A DNA stretch of 64,000 nt from Bacteroidota bacterium (GCA_016702705.1 JADJDM010000002.1:372001-436000), one strand, 5' to 3'. Shown: positions 45,699 to 55,573, counted from the first letter of the stretch. Notes: a model not told the origin generated them from the sequence alone. Made by a program: numbers and translations.

Positions 45699-46607
45699 AT
45701 GAGCTATTTTGTAAGAATTCCCGAGCCCTGCCACGAAGACTGGAATAAAATGACAGTTGACGAAAAAGGTAGATTTTGTAATGTGTGCAGTAAATCAGTA
45801 GTTGATTTTACTAGTAAAACAGACACAGAAATTCATTCGATATTGATTGAAAAAAGTACTGAAAAGGTTTGTGGAAGGTTTAATAAAAATCAAGTAGAGC
45901 GACCAATTGATACTCAGTATTATCCTATTCATACAAGTTCAGGATTTAGAAAAGTATTTTTAGCGGCGGCATTTTTAGTGTTTGGAACATTTTTGTTTAG
46001 TTGCAAAGATGATTCGGGTAACTTTATGGGTGAGCCAGAAGTTCAAGTTATGGGCGCAGTTCCACATGAAGAAATTAAACCATTAAAGCTGGAAGAAGTA
46101 AAAATGGATTCTGTTCAAGAGTCGCAAATAATTACTTTAGAACAGAATATGATAGCAGGTGGTTTGTCGTATGATTATGTGCCGCAATTTGTAATGGATT
46201 CGGTTCCTGAAATTGTAATTGCAGATACTATGAATTATGTTACTCCAAATTATAATATGACGGGTTCGGTTGTTTATGTAAGAGAAGATGCAATTATAGA
46301 TGAAGATAGTAAGGAGATAAACGAGGAAATTAAAAACCAGATATCGCAAAAACAATTTAATGTTTTCCCAAATCCAAGCAACGGGGCATTTACAATTGAA
46401 TACGAATTGCGTTCGCAAACAGCAGTTGAAATTGCCGTGTTTGATATGACTGGCTCTCTTGTAAAACAAATTGTAAAACCAATGAAACAACAAAGTGGTA
46501 TTTATCAAATGCCAATTAATTTAACGGAGCTGCCCAGTGGTATTTATATTTGTCGTATAGTTAAAGATGGTAAAGAAGAGCATAAAGAAATAGTGATCGC
46601 GAAATAG
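45699..46607 (+). CDS. Cys-rich N-terminal domain, membrane segment and type A T9SS-like C-terminal domain
   Basis: The 302-residue protein has an N-terminal ~70-residue domain with Cys11, Cys27, Cys30 and Cys58 ('PEPCHEDWNKMT…KGRFCNVCSKSVVDF…KVCGRF'). I read this as a zinc-ribbon-like Bacteroidota domain. There is no N-terminal signal peptide. Instead a hydrophobic segment lies at residues ~84-101 (KVFLAAAFLVFGTFLFSC). The C terminus ('FNVFPNPSNGAFTIEY…LPSGIYICRIVKDGKEEHKEIVIAK') matches a type A T9SS sorting domain. A cytoplasmic finger coupled to an exported sorting-like domain is unusual. Function unknown. Confidence 0.7.
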   Translation: MSYFVRIPEPCHEDWNKMTVDEKGRFCNVCSKSVVDFTSKTDTEIHSILIEKSTEKVCGRFNKNQVERPIDTQYYPIHTSSGFRKVFLAAAFLVFGTFLFSCKDDSGNFMGEPEVQVMGAVPHEEIKPLKLEEVKMDSVQESQIITLEQNMIAGGLSYDYVPQFVMDSVPEIVIADTMNYVTPNYNMTGSVVYVREDAIIDEDSKEINEEIKNQISQKQFNVFPNPSNGAFTIEYELRSQTAVEIAVFDMTGSLVKQIVKPMKQQSGIYQMPINLTELPSGIYICRIVKDGKEEHKEIVIAK

Positions 46608-46633
46608 TTTTTGCAAAAGAATTGAGTATAAAA

Positions 46634-46671
46634 AAAGCAGGCTGTTCGATTGAACAGCCTGCTTTATATTT
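46634..46671. terminator. Bidirectional terminator
   Basis: A perfect 14-bp stem AAAGCAGGCTGTTC / GAACAGCCTGCTTT with a 4-nt loop is flanked by A- and T-rich tracts. It sits between two convergent genes and can serve both. Confidence 0.88.
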
Positions 46672-46686
46672 TTATGAAGAATGAAT

Positions 46687-47046
46687 TTATTGTTTATCCA
46701 TTATCCACTTTTGTCCGTTTTTAATGTTTGCAACCACAAGTTGATTGTTCTCAAACTTAAAAGTGTATTTAGCATCACCAAACATTTCTTTTGCAGTGAT
46801 AGTATCATTGCTCACTGTGTAAGGGTATGGCACTTCATTTACAGCCATGTTACCGCCTTCAAACTTACAGCTAACTCCTATAAAGGATGCAGCTCCTGTT
46901 CCTTCAGCTTTAGCAATTTTCCATGTTCCTTCGATGCTGTTTGAGCCACCTGCTGCTCCATCTGTTGAACCTTCTTCTTTTTTGCTTCCGCAAGCAAACA
47001 TTCCTAATGCTAAAACGGCAATCGCAATTGTTTTGATTATTTTCAT
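46687..47046 (-). CDS. Small lipocalin-like lipoprotein
   Basis: The 119-residue protein has a type II signal peptide with the lipobox MFAC and a Gly/Ser/Ala linker. A short beta-barrel-like domain follows ('SIEGTWKIAKAEG', 'DTITAKEMFGDAKYTFKFENNQLVVANIKNGQKWIMDKQ'), typical of Bacteroidota lipocalin-like lipoproteins. It is membrane anchored and its ligand is unknown. Confidence 0.75.
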   Translation of the reverse strand: MKIIKTIAIAVLALGMFACGSKKEEGSTDGAAGGSNSIEGTWKIAKAEGTGAASFIGVSCKFEGGNMAVNEVPYPYTVSNDTITAKEMFGDAKYTFKFENNQLVVANIKNGQKWIMDKQ

Positions 47047-47142
47047 GTTATTTAATGTTTGGTTTAATGATAAATTGGTTGATGTAAAATTTAAGTTTTT
47101 AAATTTCAGAAAAGTAATTGAATTTAGTATAATAATTGTTAT

Positions 47143-48923
47143 TTATTTGCCTACACATTCTTTAGCAAATCGAATACCTACATTATCAAAATCGTTCCAC
47201 TCCCAAGTAGTTCCACCATATTTACTTCCTCCGCTGCTAATATTTTGTTGAGTGTATTTTACTCTTCTCGAATAATAAAGTTTTGTTTCATTGTCTTGTA
47301 GAAATGCACTCGCCCAAAGGGTACGGTGTGTTATAATTCCAAAACCATTTTTATATATGCCCAATCTTTGTCTTCTATAACTTTTATAAGTGTTGCTTTA
47401 GTTCCTTTTTCTGCCATTTCCTTTTTTAACCATGTAGCCCCATCTATAATAATTTTAGGTGCTGGATACGCAAAATATTTCACTTCTTCGTTAATATCCG
47501 GCATTGAACAAAGTTTTTTTCCTACAGTTACTTTACCTGCCTCAGTTACATTTAATGTAAACTCACCTGTTGCAAGTAATTTTTCTTTACCAAATGCTTT
47601 TTGATATTGTTGATCTGGAGTAGCTCCATTCATAGGCACATAATATGTACTATTAACTTTTACTTTATGCACTCCAGGAGTTAATAAAGTAGTATTATAG
47701 TAAAAATCGAGTAGTATTTTGCTGTATGCTTTCCCCTTATCCGAGGTAATTCCCCAATTACGTGAAAAGCTTTTGGTAAATGTAGGTGGGTAGTCATGCT
47801 CACTGTCCGCAAATCCATCTTTGTAATTTTGAGTGCCAGGCATGTCAACTAGTGGCTTACCATCAATAAATACTTCATAAGCTGTTGCACCAGTTTGCGG
47901 CGCTCCTGCTGAATATCCAATCGCATTAGATTCGTTTACAAAAGATTTTTCCAAGAATGCACGAAAATAAATGTCATCCCCTAGATTAAATGAATTAGTA
48001 AGTCCAGCCTCAGAAGCAATTTTAGCAATTGGTGATTTTGAAAATACAATTTGCTTCATATACTTTTTATGTATGTCACTAGTTATTCCTTCATCAACTA
48101 CTGGCTTAATTGGCTTCATAAATTCTGCGTATTTGCTATTAGAAGCGCTTGCGTTGTAAGTGAAAGAAAATTTCCCTTCACCAACTAATTCAGGTTTTCT
48201 TTCGTCGGTTTGATCCCAAGGACTAAATATTAAAAATATTTCCCAGTCTTTTTTATCACTGCCCCATGTAGTAGATAAAGCTTCCCATTGCACACTTAAT
48301 GAGTTGCTAGACATTGTTGCAACCGACATGTTTCCTAGCTTGGAGCTTACATCCCCTTTAAAGGATGATAAATTGTCGAATGTTTTAGGATCAGCAGTGA
48401 TGGTAAAATCCATCATGTTTATTTTTTCATAGTTATAAATAGAAAAACTACCTTCTGAAATAATAATTGGATCTACATCAATGTTTTTTGAAATTGCAAG
48501 ACTGTATTTGCAGGTTGATTTTTGATAATCGGCAAATTTTCCCATAAACACTTCGCTTACTGATTTTGGGAAGGCAAAACGAACATAAATATTTTCTCCT
48601 GAACTAAAATCCTTTTTAGGAGAACCAAATCCGTAATCAGCACTGAAAATGGTAGTGTTTTTATCTACTTTGTACCAATTAAGATTCCCATCTGCTTTAG
48701 AGCCGCTATTGGAACTTGTGCTGGTATTATTAGTTGAATTACTGTTTGTAGAAGTATCGTTTTTCTTCTCGTCTTTCTTTTCATCTTTAGTGCCACTAGT
48801 AGCATTATTTGCTGCGTTTTTCACTTTGTTTTTTAGGTTGCCTAATTGGGCGTTGGCTGTAAAGCCTAACATTGTTAACGCCAATGTGGCTAAAGCGAAT
48901 TTTGTGAGGAATTGTTTTTTCAT
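47143..48923 (-). CDS. Secreted protein of unknown function (3' frameshift), downstream of a LytTR-type site
   Basis: The signal peptide ends at TANAQ. The mature protein begins with an amphipathic 'LGNLKNKVKNAANNATSG' and a Lys/Asp/Asn/Ser linker to about residue 75. A large unrecognised body follows. The frame as read stops at 47331 (…AYIKMVLEL). One extra A in the run at 47348-47352 restores '…AYIKNGFGIITHRTLWASAFLQDNETKLYYSRR…' to the stop at 47143, about 593 residues in total. A GTGAA-N16-GTGAG site lies 108 nt upstream of the start. Confidence 0.7.
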
Positions 48924-49030
48924 ATTGTATGGTTTAATTGTTTAACTATTACAAACTAATATTATCTAGTATAAATTTATGCATTACTTACTTTGTCTAA
49001 ATATCTACTTTGTAAATTAGCTTTAAAAAT

Positions 49031-49060
49031 GGGTGAATGGTTGTAAAATTAGCGTGAGTG
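49031..49060. promoter_or_regulatory. Putative LytTR-type direct-repeat site 4
   Basis: GTGAATG (49033) and GTGAGTG (49054) are 21 bp apart. The first half is embedded in ATGGGTGAATGGTTGTAAAA, which is shared almost exactly with site 5. It lies upstream of the minus-strand gene starting at 48923. Confidence 0.6.
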
Positions 49061-49152
49061 TTAATCGAATTGATTTAGAAGTAATTGGTGAAAATGGCTA
49101 GATTTTTAGCTGTATAATCAAGGTCAAGTATGAAACTAATGGTTTTTTAAAC

Positions 49153-49185
49153 AAAGAGCCTTTCTGAACTTCAGAAAGGCTCTTT
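49153..49185 (-). terminator. Terminator hairpin of the Tudor-like lipoprotein gene
   Basis: A perfect 15-bp stem AAAGAGCCTTTCTGA / TCAGAAAGGCTCTTT with a 3-nt loop lies 21 nt past the minus-strand stop at 49206. Confidence 0.85.
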
Positions 49186-49205
49186 GAAAGATCTTCTATG
49201 ATTGA

Positions 49206-50098
49206 TTACTCAAAATAGTTTGTTAACTCACATCGAGAGATCTTACCGAGCTCATTAACAATAAATATTTTGAAACTTAATTGGTTAAAGGTATTATTTT
49301 GCGGAGCTTGTATTCTTACAGGTTTTACCCATTCGTCCCAAGTGTCAGCATAGTTATCCCAATGAATTTTAATTTTCCCTTCTTTGTTTATTGGCTCTAC
49401 GATGTTACCTTTTAGCCATTTACCCGCCCAGTAAATTTCTACTTTTTCACCTTTTTTCCAAGTGGTTTTAGCTTTGCTTTCATCTACACCTTCTGGTATA
49501 TTTGTGTCTTTTTTCTTTGTGCTAGCAGCAGTAGTATCAGCGGCTGCATTAGCTTTTTCTTCAGCCTTGAATTTTGCAGCTAATTCTTCAAATTTATTCG
49601 CTTCAACATAAATTGATTTTTTATTGTCGGTTTTATTTAAAAGTACCAAACGTTCGTCGGTAATTTCTTCGATGGTGTATTCTACTCCTGCACCGCGACC
49701 GTCCGCTGCTTTAGCGTCATAAGGAAACAAAACTAATGTTTTATCGTCTTTAAAATCTGCCCAGCCAGTAGTTTCTGTAGAAAGAAATCCACTACCATAT
49801 TTTTTTGAATATACCAAACCTTCTCCTTTTTTTGTGCTTTCGCCCAAAGTAAATGTTTCGGCAATAAAATCGGTAATGCCTTTTACATCACCACCCAATT
49901 GTAGGTTTGATGTAATGCCTGTTCCTTCCTCAAGATTTTTGTTGCCATTATCTAAATTAGCATTCGTATCGTATTTCCACGAATACTTCATTAGTTTTTT
50001 TTGAGTTTCAGAATACTCTTTTTGGCGCCGCCGCATGAGGTAAGCATTGTTAATGCAGACAAGGTTACTGCCGCTAAAAATAATTTTGTTTTTTTCAT
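49206..50098 (-). CDS. Lipoprotein with C-terminal Tudor/Agenet-like domain (5' frameshift)
   Basis: The true start is the ATG at 50098, giving the type II signal peptide MKKTKLFLAAVTLSALTMLTSCGG. The frame breaks at an A5 run (50019-50023). One added A joins it to 'EYSETQKKLMKYSWKYD…' and on to the stop at 49206, about 297 residues. A chaperone-like middle and an Ala/Lys-rich linker (about 160-190) precede 'WKKGEKVEIYWAGKWLKGNIVEPINKEGKIKIHWDNYADTWDEWV', a Tudor-knot/Agenet-like fold with its aromatic residues. Ligand unknown. A LytTR-type site lies ~140 nt upstream. Confidence 0.7.
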
Positions 50099-50237
50099 TT
50101 GTTATTTATTTTTGGGTTTGTTTTTATTTATACTTTATCTATTTGTCTATTTTATGAATGGAACGTATTAATAATTGTAAATCTATTGATTAAATTGAAA
50201 TCATCACATTGGTACTTTGTGTTTTTTCTTAATTGAT

Positions 50238-50267
50238 GGGTGAATGGTTATAAAAAAGCTGTGAATG
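50238..50267. promoter_or_regulatory. Putative LytTR-type direct-repeat site 5
   Basis: GTGAATG occurs twice without mismatch, at 50240 and 50261, exactly 21 bp apart. It lies between the lipoprotein gene start (50098) and the end of the response-regulator gene (50275). Confidence 0.65.
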
Positions 50268-50274
50268 AAACTCA

Positions 50275-51039
50275 TTAAAGAAGATTAATTTTCTCCAATA
50301 AAGCTTGCCTATAACTTCTGCTAACAGGCACATTGCTTTTTCCTATTATAATATTGTTTTCTTTAATGGTTTGAATCTGATTAATGGCAACTACATAAGA
50401 GCGATGTACACGCATAAAATTGTTTGGAGGAAGTTTATCTGTTACATCTTTCAGGAAAGCATGAACAGTATATCTTCCGTCGCTTGTATAGATATGAGTG
50501 TAATTATCGAGTGCTTCGAGATAAAGAATATTCTTAAGGTCTAATCTATGAACTGCGGTTTTATCTTTAAAAAAAAAACTTTCGTTCTTAATAATGTTAT
50601 CTATTTGACCACTAATTTTACTTTTCTCTAATTCAAATACTTTTTTCTTTTCTAAATCCGAGTGATGTTTTTTTAATGCAAGTTCAATCGTGTTTTTAAG
50701 ATCAATATCTTGGAAAGGTTTTAGAATATAACCGTAAGGTTCAGCATCAAGCGCTTCATTAAATGTTTTTGTGTCTTTTTGGGCAGTAATAAAAATTACT
50801 GGAATATTAAGTTCGGTAAATAGATGTTTAGCAGCTTCAATTCCAGTTTTTTCTCCTTTTAGATGTATATCCATCAAAACAATATCTGGACTTTCTTCCT
50901 CAACTAATACATAAGCACCATCAGCGTTATCTGTTGTGCCAATAACGTTATAATTCATTTTTTGCAATCGCATTTCCATATCTAATGCAATTGAAAACTC
51001 GTCTTCTACAATTACTATTGATGTTTTTTTTCCAGCCAT
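50275..51039 (-). CDS. LytTR-family response regulator
   Basis: The 254-residue protein has a receiver domain (residues 5-120, 'VEDEFSIALDM', phosphoacceptor Asp57 in 'VLMDIHLKG', Lys in 'YILKPF'). After a coiled linker comes a LytTR DNA-binding domain (about 155-252, 'FFKDKTAVHRLDLKNILYLEALDNYTHIYTSDGRYTVHAFLKDVTDKL', 'FMRVHRSYVVAINQI'). It should bind 21-bp-spaced direct repeats. It sits downstream of a HisKA_2 kinase on the same strand but has its own TAACTTTG box, with a terminator hairpin in between. Confidence 0.92.
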   Translation of the reverse strand: MAGKKTSIVIVEDEFSIALDMEMRLQKMNYNVIGTTDNADGAYVLVEEESPDIVLMDIHLKGEKTGIEAAKHLFTELNIPVIFITAQKDTKTFNEALDAEPYGYILKPFQDIDLKNTIELALKKHHSDLEKKKVFELEKSKISGQIDNIIKNESFFFKDKTAVHRLDLKNILYLEALDNYTHIYTSDGRYTVHAFLKDVTDKLPPNNFMRVHRSYVVAINQIQTIKENNIIIGKSNVPVSRSYRQALLEKINLL

Positions 51040-51049
51040 ATTATAGTTA

Positions 51050-51057
51050 CAAAGTTA
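51050..51057 (-). promoter_or_regulatory. TAnnTTTG -7 box of the response-regulator gene
   Basis: TAACTTTG on the minus strand lies 10 nt before the ATG at 51039 and directly after a terminator-like hairpin, so the gene can be transcribed independently of the kinase. Confidence 0.55.
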
Positions 51058-51064
51058 ACAGAAA

Positions 51065-51090
51065 AATCGACTACGTGAAATTAGTCGATT
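51065..51090 (-). terminator. Hairpin between kinase and regulator genes
   Basis: A 9-bp stem AATCGACTA / TAGTCGATT with an 8-nt loop is followed on the minus strand by TTTTTC. It lies 33 nt past the kinase stop. Confidence 0.6.
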
Positions 51091-51123
51091 AAAAAGTGCT
51101 TTTTGTCATATAAATACCTTGGT

Positions 51124-53064
51124 TTATTTTGAAATATTGATACAAAATGAAGTGTTGCCCGGAACAGAATCAATTGAAATTTTAGCTTGAATTTGATTAA
51201 CTAGTCCTTTTATTAATCTAATGCCTAATGATTTTGATTTATCTAATGAAAAATCTGACGGCATTCCTTCTCCGTTATCGTTTATCGTTAGTGTGTAGTT
51301 GTTTTCAGCGTGTTTTCCAGTAATGGTAATAATTCCACTTGCTTTGTTTTTAAAAGCATGCTTAACCGTGTTGGTGATTAATTCATTTACTATTAATCCT
51401 AATGGAACTAGTTTGTCGATTTCAATATGAATTGTTTCAACGTTTATAACATATTCTATATTCTTTTCCTTGAAAAAAAGAATTTCTGATAATTGTTCTA
51501 AAAAGGATTGGAGGTATTCAGCTAAATCAATTTCTTTAAAATTTTCGGTTTGATATAGTTTTTCATGGATGAGCGCCATGCTTTTTATTCGAGATTCGCT
51601 CTGTTTAACTAAGTCTTCAGTGCTTATAGAGTTGCCGTACCCACTTTGTAAATTTAAGAGGCTTGAAATAATTTGGAGGTTGTTTTTTACTCGATGATGT
51701 ATTTCTTTTAGTAGTATTCCTCTTTCGTCAAGCGCGTTTTTAATTATTTCATTCTTCGATTCTAATTGCTTTTGTGATTTGTTTTTTGTTCTTAAAACAA
51801 AAAACAATAGGCCTATAAAAATGCTGGAACCAATTACTAAAACTAAAAATAAATATTGTTGCGTTTTCTTTTTCTCAATTTCCGCATCTTTTAGCTTATT
51901 GGTATTAGTAAGCAATGTTATTTTATCATTCAAATTTTCAGTTTCAAAACGTGTGGTCATTTCATTTTGAATGCGTTGAGAATTTTCATTTGCCAAACTA
52001 TCAGTAAATTGAAGTTGTAAATTACTGTATTTTAAAGCCTGTTCAAATTCTTTATTTGCAACATACATATTAGATAAACTTTTGTAAAGGTTTACTTGTT
52101 GCTCAAACGAACCTACAACATTAGCGAGTTTTTCGCCTGTTTTTGCATAGGGAATTGCTTTTTCGAGTTGATTTGTTTCGGTATATAATCGGATTAAATT
52201 GGTACAAAATATTACTAAAGATAAATCACTTTTAATGAATCGCAGGTAATATATGATACCAATAAATTCTCTTCGGCTTTTTTGTATTGTTTTTTATCTA
52301 AATATGTTAAGCCAGCATTAGAGGTTGCCATTGCAATTCCTTTTGGGAATTTCTTTTGTTTACTGAGTTCAAGTGATTTGTTGAAATAATAAATTGCCGA
52401 ATCAAATTTGTTTTCTTCTAAAAAGCAATTTCCAATATTATTGTAAACGATAGCCTCATTCTTATATTTTCCTTCGTTTTTAAAATAAATTAATGACTCA
52501 TTGTAGTATTTTATTGCTGTAGAATATTTTTTTAGCTTACTGTTTATTTGCCCAATGTAAGTTTGTGTTATTGCTAGTGAGGCTTTGTCATTTATTTTTT
52601 TTTTCCGAGGGTTAGTGATTTGTCTAAATTATTTAAAGCACTTGAGTAATCTCCAAGTTCAAAATAATTGTATCCAATCGAGTTAAGTGAAGAAAGCGCC
52701 TCCTGATTTGCTTTGAATTTTATACTTGCGTTATAACATAAAGTAAAATAGTTTGTTGATTTTCTAGCTCACCTAAATGCCAATAACTCGCGCCTAATAT
52801 GGAGTATATGTCAAGTAAATATTTTTCGTTTGTATTTTCACAAAGTTTAATTAATGTGTCTGATGTTTTAATGGTAAGTTGTGGGTCCTCATACTTTATC
52901 TCAGATAAATAGGCTATTCCATTCTCTAATTTTTCGTTTTCAGTTTTTGAATTTAAATAAGTTGATTTTAAATCGTCTTGTGAAAACAAATTCAAACTAC
53001 AAAAGAATAGGGTAAAGAATAAAAAAGGTATTTTTATTCTGCTGTATATAAACTTTAAATTCAT
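51124..53064 (-). pseudogene. TPR-HisKA_2 sensor histidine kinase, frameshifted
   Basis: The signal peptide (MNLKFIYSRIKIPFLFFTLFFCSLNLFSQ) and several TPRs precede a membrane segment ('QQYLFLVLVIGSSIFIGLLFFVL'). HisKA_2 dimerisation ('LKEIHHRVKNNLQIISSLLNLQ') and an HATPase ('VNELITNTVKHAFKN', 'NDNGEGMPSDFSLDKSKSLGIRLI') follow. The C-terminal 314 residues are intact. The TPR half is broken near 52761-52764, 52595-52604 and 52230-52233, each at an A-run on the coding strand. Two of the breaks are repaired by one added A. Repaired, it would be a ~640-residue kinase. The cognate regulator is the LytTR gene just downstream. Confidence 0.8.
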
Positions 53065-53237
53065 CAAGTAAATATACTATTTCGTTTCAATATATTTATT
53101 AGTCTTTTGTTTCAAAATTTACAGAAATGTCTAAGCTAATTTTTTGTTTAAATTCTTTTGTAGATGTTTGGCCGCAGTTTAGTTCAAATTTTTATTAAAA
53201 GAAATCAATTTCAAAAAGGAAATCTCTTTTCTTTCCT

Positions 53238-53245
53238 TACATTTG
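53238..53245 (+). promoter_or_regulatory. TAnnTTTG -7 box 4 nt before the permease start
   Basis: TACATTTG is followed by CTCA and the ATG at 53250. Confidence 0.6.
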
Positions 53246-53249
53246 CTCA

Positions 53250-54494
53250 ATGGCATCTTTGCTTACCGAAAACATACGCGTTGCACTTAATTCGATAAAA
53301 TCGCAGGCTTTACGTACTGCTTTAACCATTGTTATTATTGCGTTTGGTATTATGGCCTTGGTAGCCATTCTTTCGTTAATTGATATTATAAAATCTTCTA
53401 TTAACAGTAATTTCAGTAATCTCGGGGCAAATACCTTTACTATTCGTAACAGGGAAACAACAGTGAGGCTTGGAAAGGGAGGAAAGAAAGCCAAGCGTTA
53501 TCGTATTATCAGTTATGAAGAAGCAATGAAGTTTAAGGAAGATTATAAATTTCCTTCAACAGTTTCTGTTTCTACCATGGCAAGTTTTAGCGCCAAACTT
53601 ACTTATGGCTCAAAAAAATCAAATCCAAATATTCAAGTATTTGGAAGCGATGAAAATTATATTTCGGCTTCTGGTTATGAAATTGATAGAGGAAGGAATT
53701 TCTCTGTTCCAGAGGTATTGTCAGGAACGCCTTGTGTAATTATTGGACAAGAAATTAAAAATACGTTTTTTGGTGAAACAGAAAATCCAATTGGTAAATC
53801 AATTCGAATTGGAAGTAGCAAATACACTATTATTGCAGTACTTAAAACAAAAGGTTCAGGAATGGGATTTGGAGGCGATAAAATATGCGTGATCCCAATT
53901 CAAAATGCACGACAGTATTTTTCGATGCCGAATGCAACTTATACTATAAATGTATTGTGTAATAATGTGCAGCAAATGAGTGTTGCAATAGGAGAGGCAA
54001 CAGGCTTGTTTAGGCAAATTAGGAAGGTTGATTTAGCAGATACTGATAATTTTGAAATCTCAAAATCGGATAGTTTAGCAAAAATGCTAAATGAAAAATT
54101 ACACTTGTTTAATTTGGGAGCAACTGTGTTAGGCTTTATTATTTTGCTTGGTTCTGCAGTTGGATTAATGAATATTATGTTGGTATCCGTTACTGAGCGA
54201 ACAAAGGAAATTGGAATTAGAAAAGCTTTAGGTGCAACAGAAAAAACAATTCGTAATCAGTTTTTAATGGAGTCGATTGTTATTTGTTTGTTGGGCGGAC
54301 TCATAGGTATTTTATTCGGAATTATTATTGGAAATATTTTGGCATTAGGAGTTTTCGATATTGGATTCTACATGCCTTGGCACTGGATTATAGGTGGCGT
54401 AGCCATGTGTGTGTTTGTAGGAACCATTTCGGGAATCATTCCCGCGCGCCGTGCGGCAAAACTTGACCCTATTGAGAGTTTGAGGTATGAGTAA
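53250..54494 (+). CDS. MacB/FtsX-type ABC transporter permease
   Basis: The 414-residue protein has an N-terminal membrane segment (about 22-46), a large MacB_PCD periplasmic domain (about 50-285) and a C-terminal FtsX domain with three membrane helices. It ends in 'GIIPARRAAKLDPIESLRYE', the standard family tail. No ATPase gene is adjacent, so its partner is encoded elsewhere. Family members export peptides, lipoproteins or macrolides by mechanotransmission. It is monocistronic with its own promoter and a terminator behind. Confidence 0.9.
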   Translation: MASLLTENIRVALNSIKSQALRTALTIVIIAFGIMALVAILSLIDIIKSSINSNFSNLGANTFTIRNRETTVRLGKGGKKAKRYRIISYEEAMKFKEDYKFPSTVSVSTMASFSAKLTYGSKKSNPNIQVFGSDENYISASGYEIDRGRNFSVPEVLSGTPCVIIGQEIKNTFFGETENPIGKSIRIGSSKYTIIAVLKTKGSGMGFGGDKICVIPIQNARQYFSMPNATYTINVLCNNVQQMSVAIGEATGLFRQIRKVDLADTDNFEISKSDSLAKMLNEKLHLFNLGATVLGFIILLGSAVGLMNIMLVSVTERTKEIGIRKALGATEKTIRNQFLMESIVICLLGGLIGILFGIIIGNILALGVFDIGFYMPWHWIIGGVAMCVFVGTISGIIPARRAAKLDPIESLRYE

Positions 54495-54535
54495 TTTTGT
54501 TTTTTTTGTAAAGTTGAAATTCCTTGTCTAGTAAA

Positions 54536-54580
54536 AATAAGCCCTAACAATATCATTGTCAGGGCTTATTTGTTTTATTT
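54536..54580. terminator. Bidirectional terminator
   Basis: The stem AATAAGCCCT-A-ACAA / TTGT-C-AGGGCTTATT has one mismatch and a 5-nt loop. It is T-rich on both exits and sits between two convergent genes. Confidence 0.8.
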
Positions 54581-55573
54581 TAAAACATCTTTAAATTGTA
54601 AAGCATTTTCTCTCGAAATTCTACCAAGATAAAGTGTACCAGTTGCTTTTAACTCTCCATTAAATTTACTTCCGTCCCACACGTCAAAAGCATGCTCTTC
54701 TTCAATTGTTATGCATGTATAATTATAAGTTCCTTTGTCATCGTTTGCTGGTGATTCATAAATACAAATAGCAAATATTCTTCTTTTTGTAATAAAATCA
54801 TCATAAGTTCCATTTACAGTTTTCTTTTCTTTTATCATTTTCCAATCATTTGTTGGACTTACTTGTTTTAACATATCTGGCACACCAAAATAACAATAAA
54901 TTATTTTATCGTTTCCAACCCTTGTTTGACAAAGTTCTTGCAACTTAGCTTGATTGCAAGGGGTTGTTTTGGTTGGAGCAGGTAGCTTTCTGCTAGCAGC
55001 TAACTCAGATTGTTTTTTATCTTCTTGCGCTTTGATGGCAGCATTTTTATCAGCTTCAGCTTTAATAAAGTTATTCAATGCGGTTTCTAATTTTTTATAG
55101 TTTTCGCATTTATCATCTTTTTGAATTTCTTTAATGTACTCCTTGTTAGTAGAATATACTTCGATTAAATTTAAATTTTTTAGTTCGCACTCCATACCTT
55201 GAAAATAAGCTCTCAAAAAAACCTCGTCTTGTATTTTAATTATTGTGTTGTGGAAATTAGTTTCCATAAATACAGCTTGATTCATTCCGGGCATTTCCAC
55301 TTTTTTAAAAGTGGCATCTTGATCAGTTCCATACTTTGATGTTCCTTTTCTAAACACCGTATTTTCATCTACTACAGAAAAATTTTGAGTGACAAGCAAT
55401 TCTTTAGCTTTTTCTTTATTTCCAATATTCTCAAAATAAAAGTAATATGATCCTTTTGGCACTGAAGCACTTTCCAACTTATCTTTCATTTTATTTAAGA
55501 AGTTTTGCGCTTTAATTGTTGATGTGCCAAGTAAAGTCCCTGCAAGCGCCAACAGTAGTGTTGTTTTTTTCAT
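54575..55573 (-). CDS. Secreted protein of unknown function, downstream of a LytTR-type site
   Basis: The 332-residue protein has a signal peptide (ending STIKAQ). The mature part begins with an amphipathic 'NFLNKMKDKLESAS', much like the start of the mature protein at 48923. A globular region and a Lys/Ala-rich coil (about 165-205) follow. A C-terminal domain with 'CQTRVGNDKIIYCYFGVPDML' and 'TGTLYLGRISRENALQFKDVLK' completes it. No family is recognised. Site 3 (GTGAA-N16-GTGAG) lies 84 nt upstream. Confidence 0.7.
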   Translation of the reverse strand: MKKTTLLLALAGTLLGTSTIKAQNFLNKMKDKLESASVPKGSYYFYFENIGNKEKAKELLVTQNFSVVDENTVFRKGTSKYGTDQDATFKKVEMPGMNQAVFMETNFHNTIIKIQDEVFLRAYFQGMECELKNLNLIEVYSTNKEYIKEIQKDDKCENYKKLETALNNFIKAEADKNAAIKAQEDKKQSELAASRKLPAPTKTTPCNQAKLQELCQTRVGNDKIIYCYFGVPDMLKQVSPTNDWKMIKEKKTVNGTYDDFITKRRIFAICIYESPANDDKGTYNYTCITIEEEHAFDVWDGSKFNGELKATGTLYLGRISRENALQFKDVLK

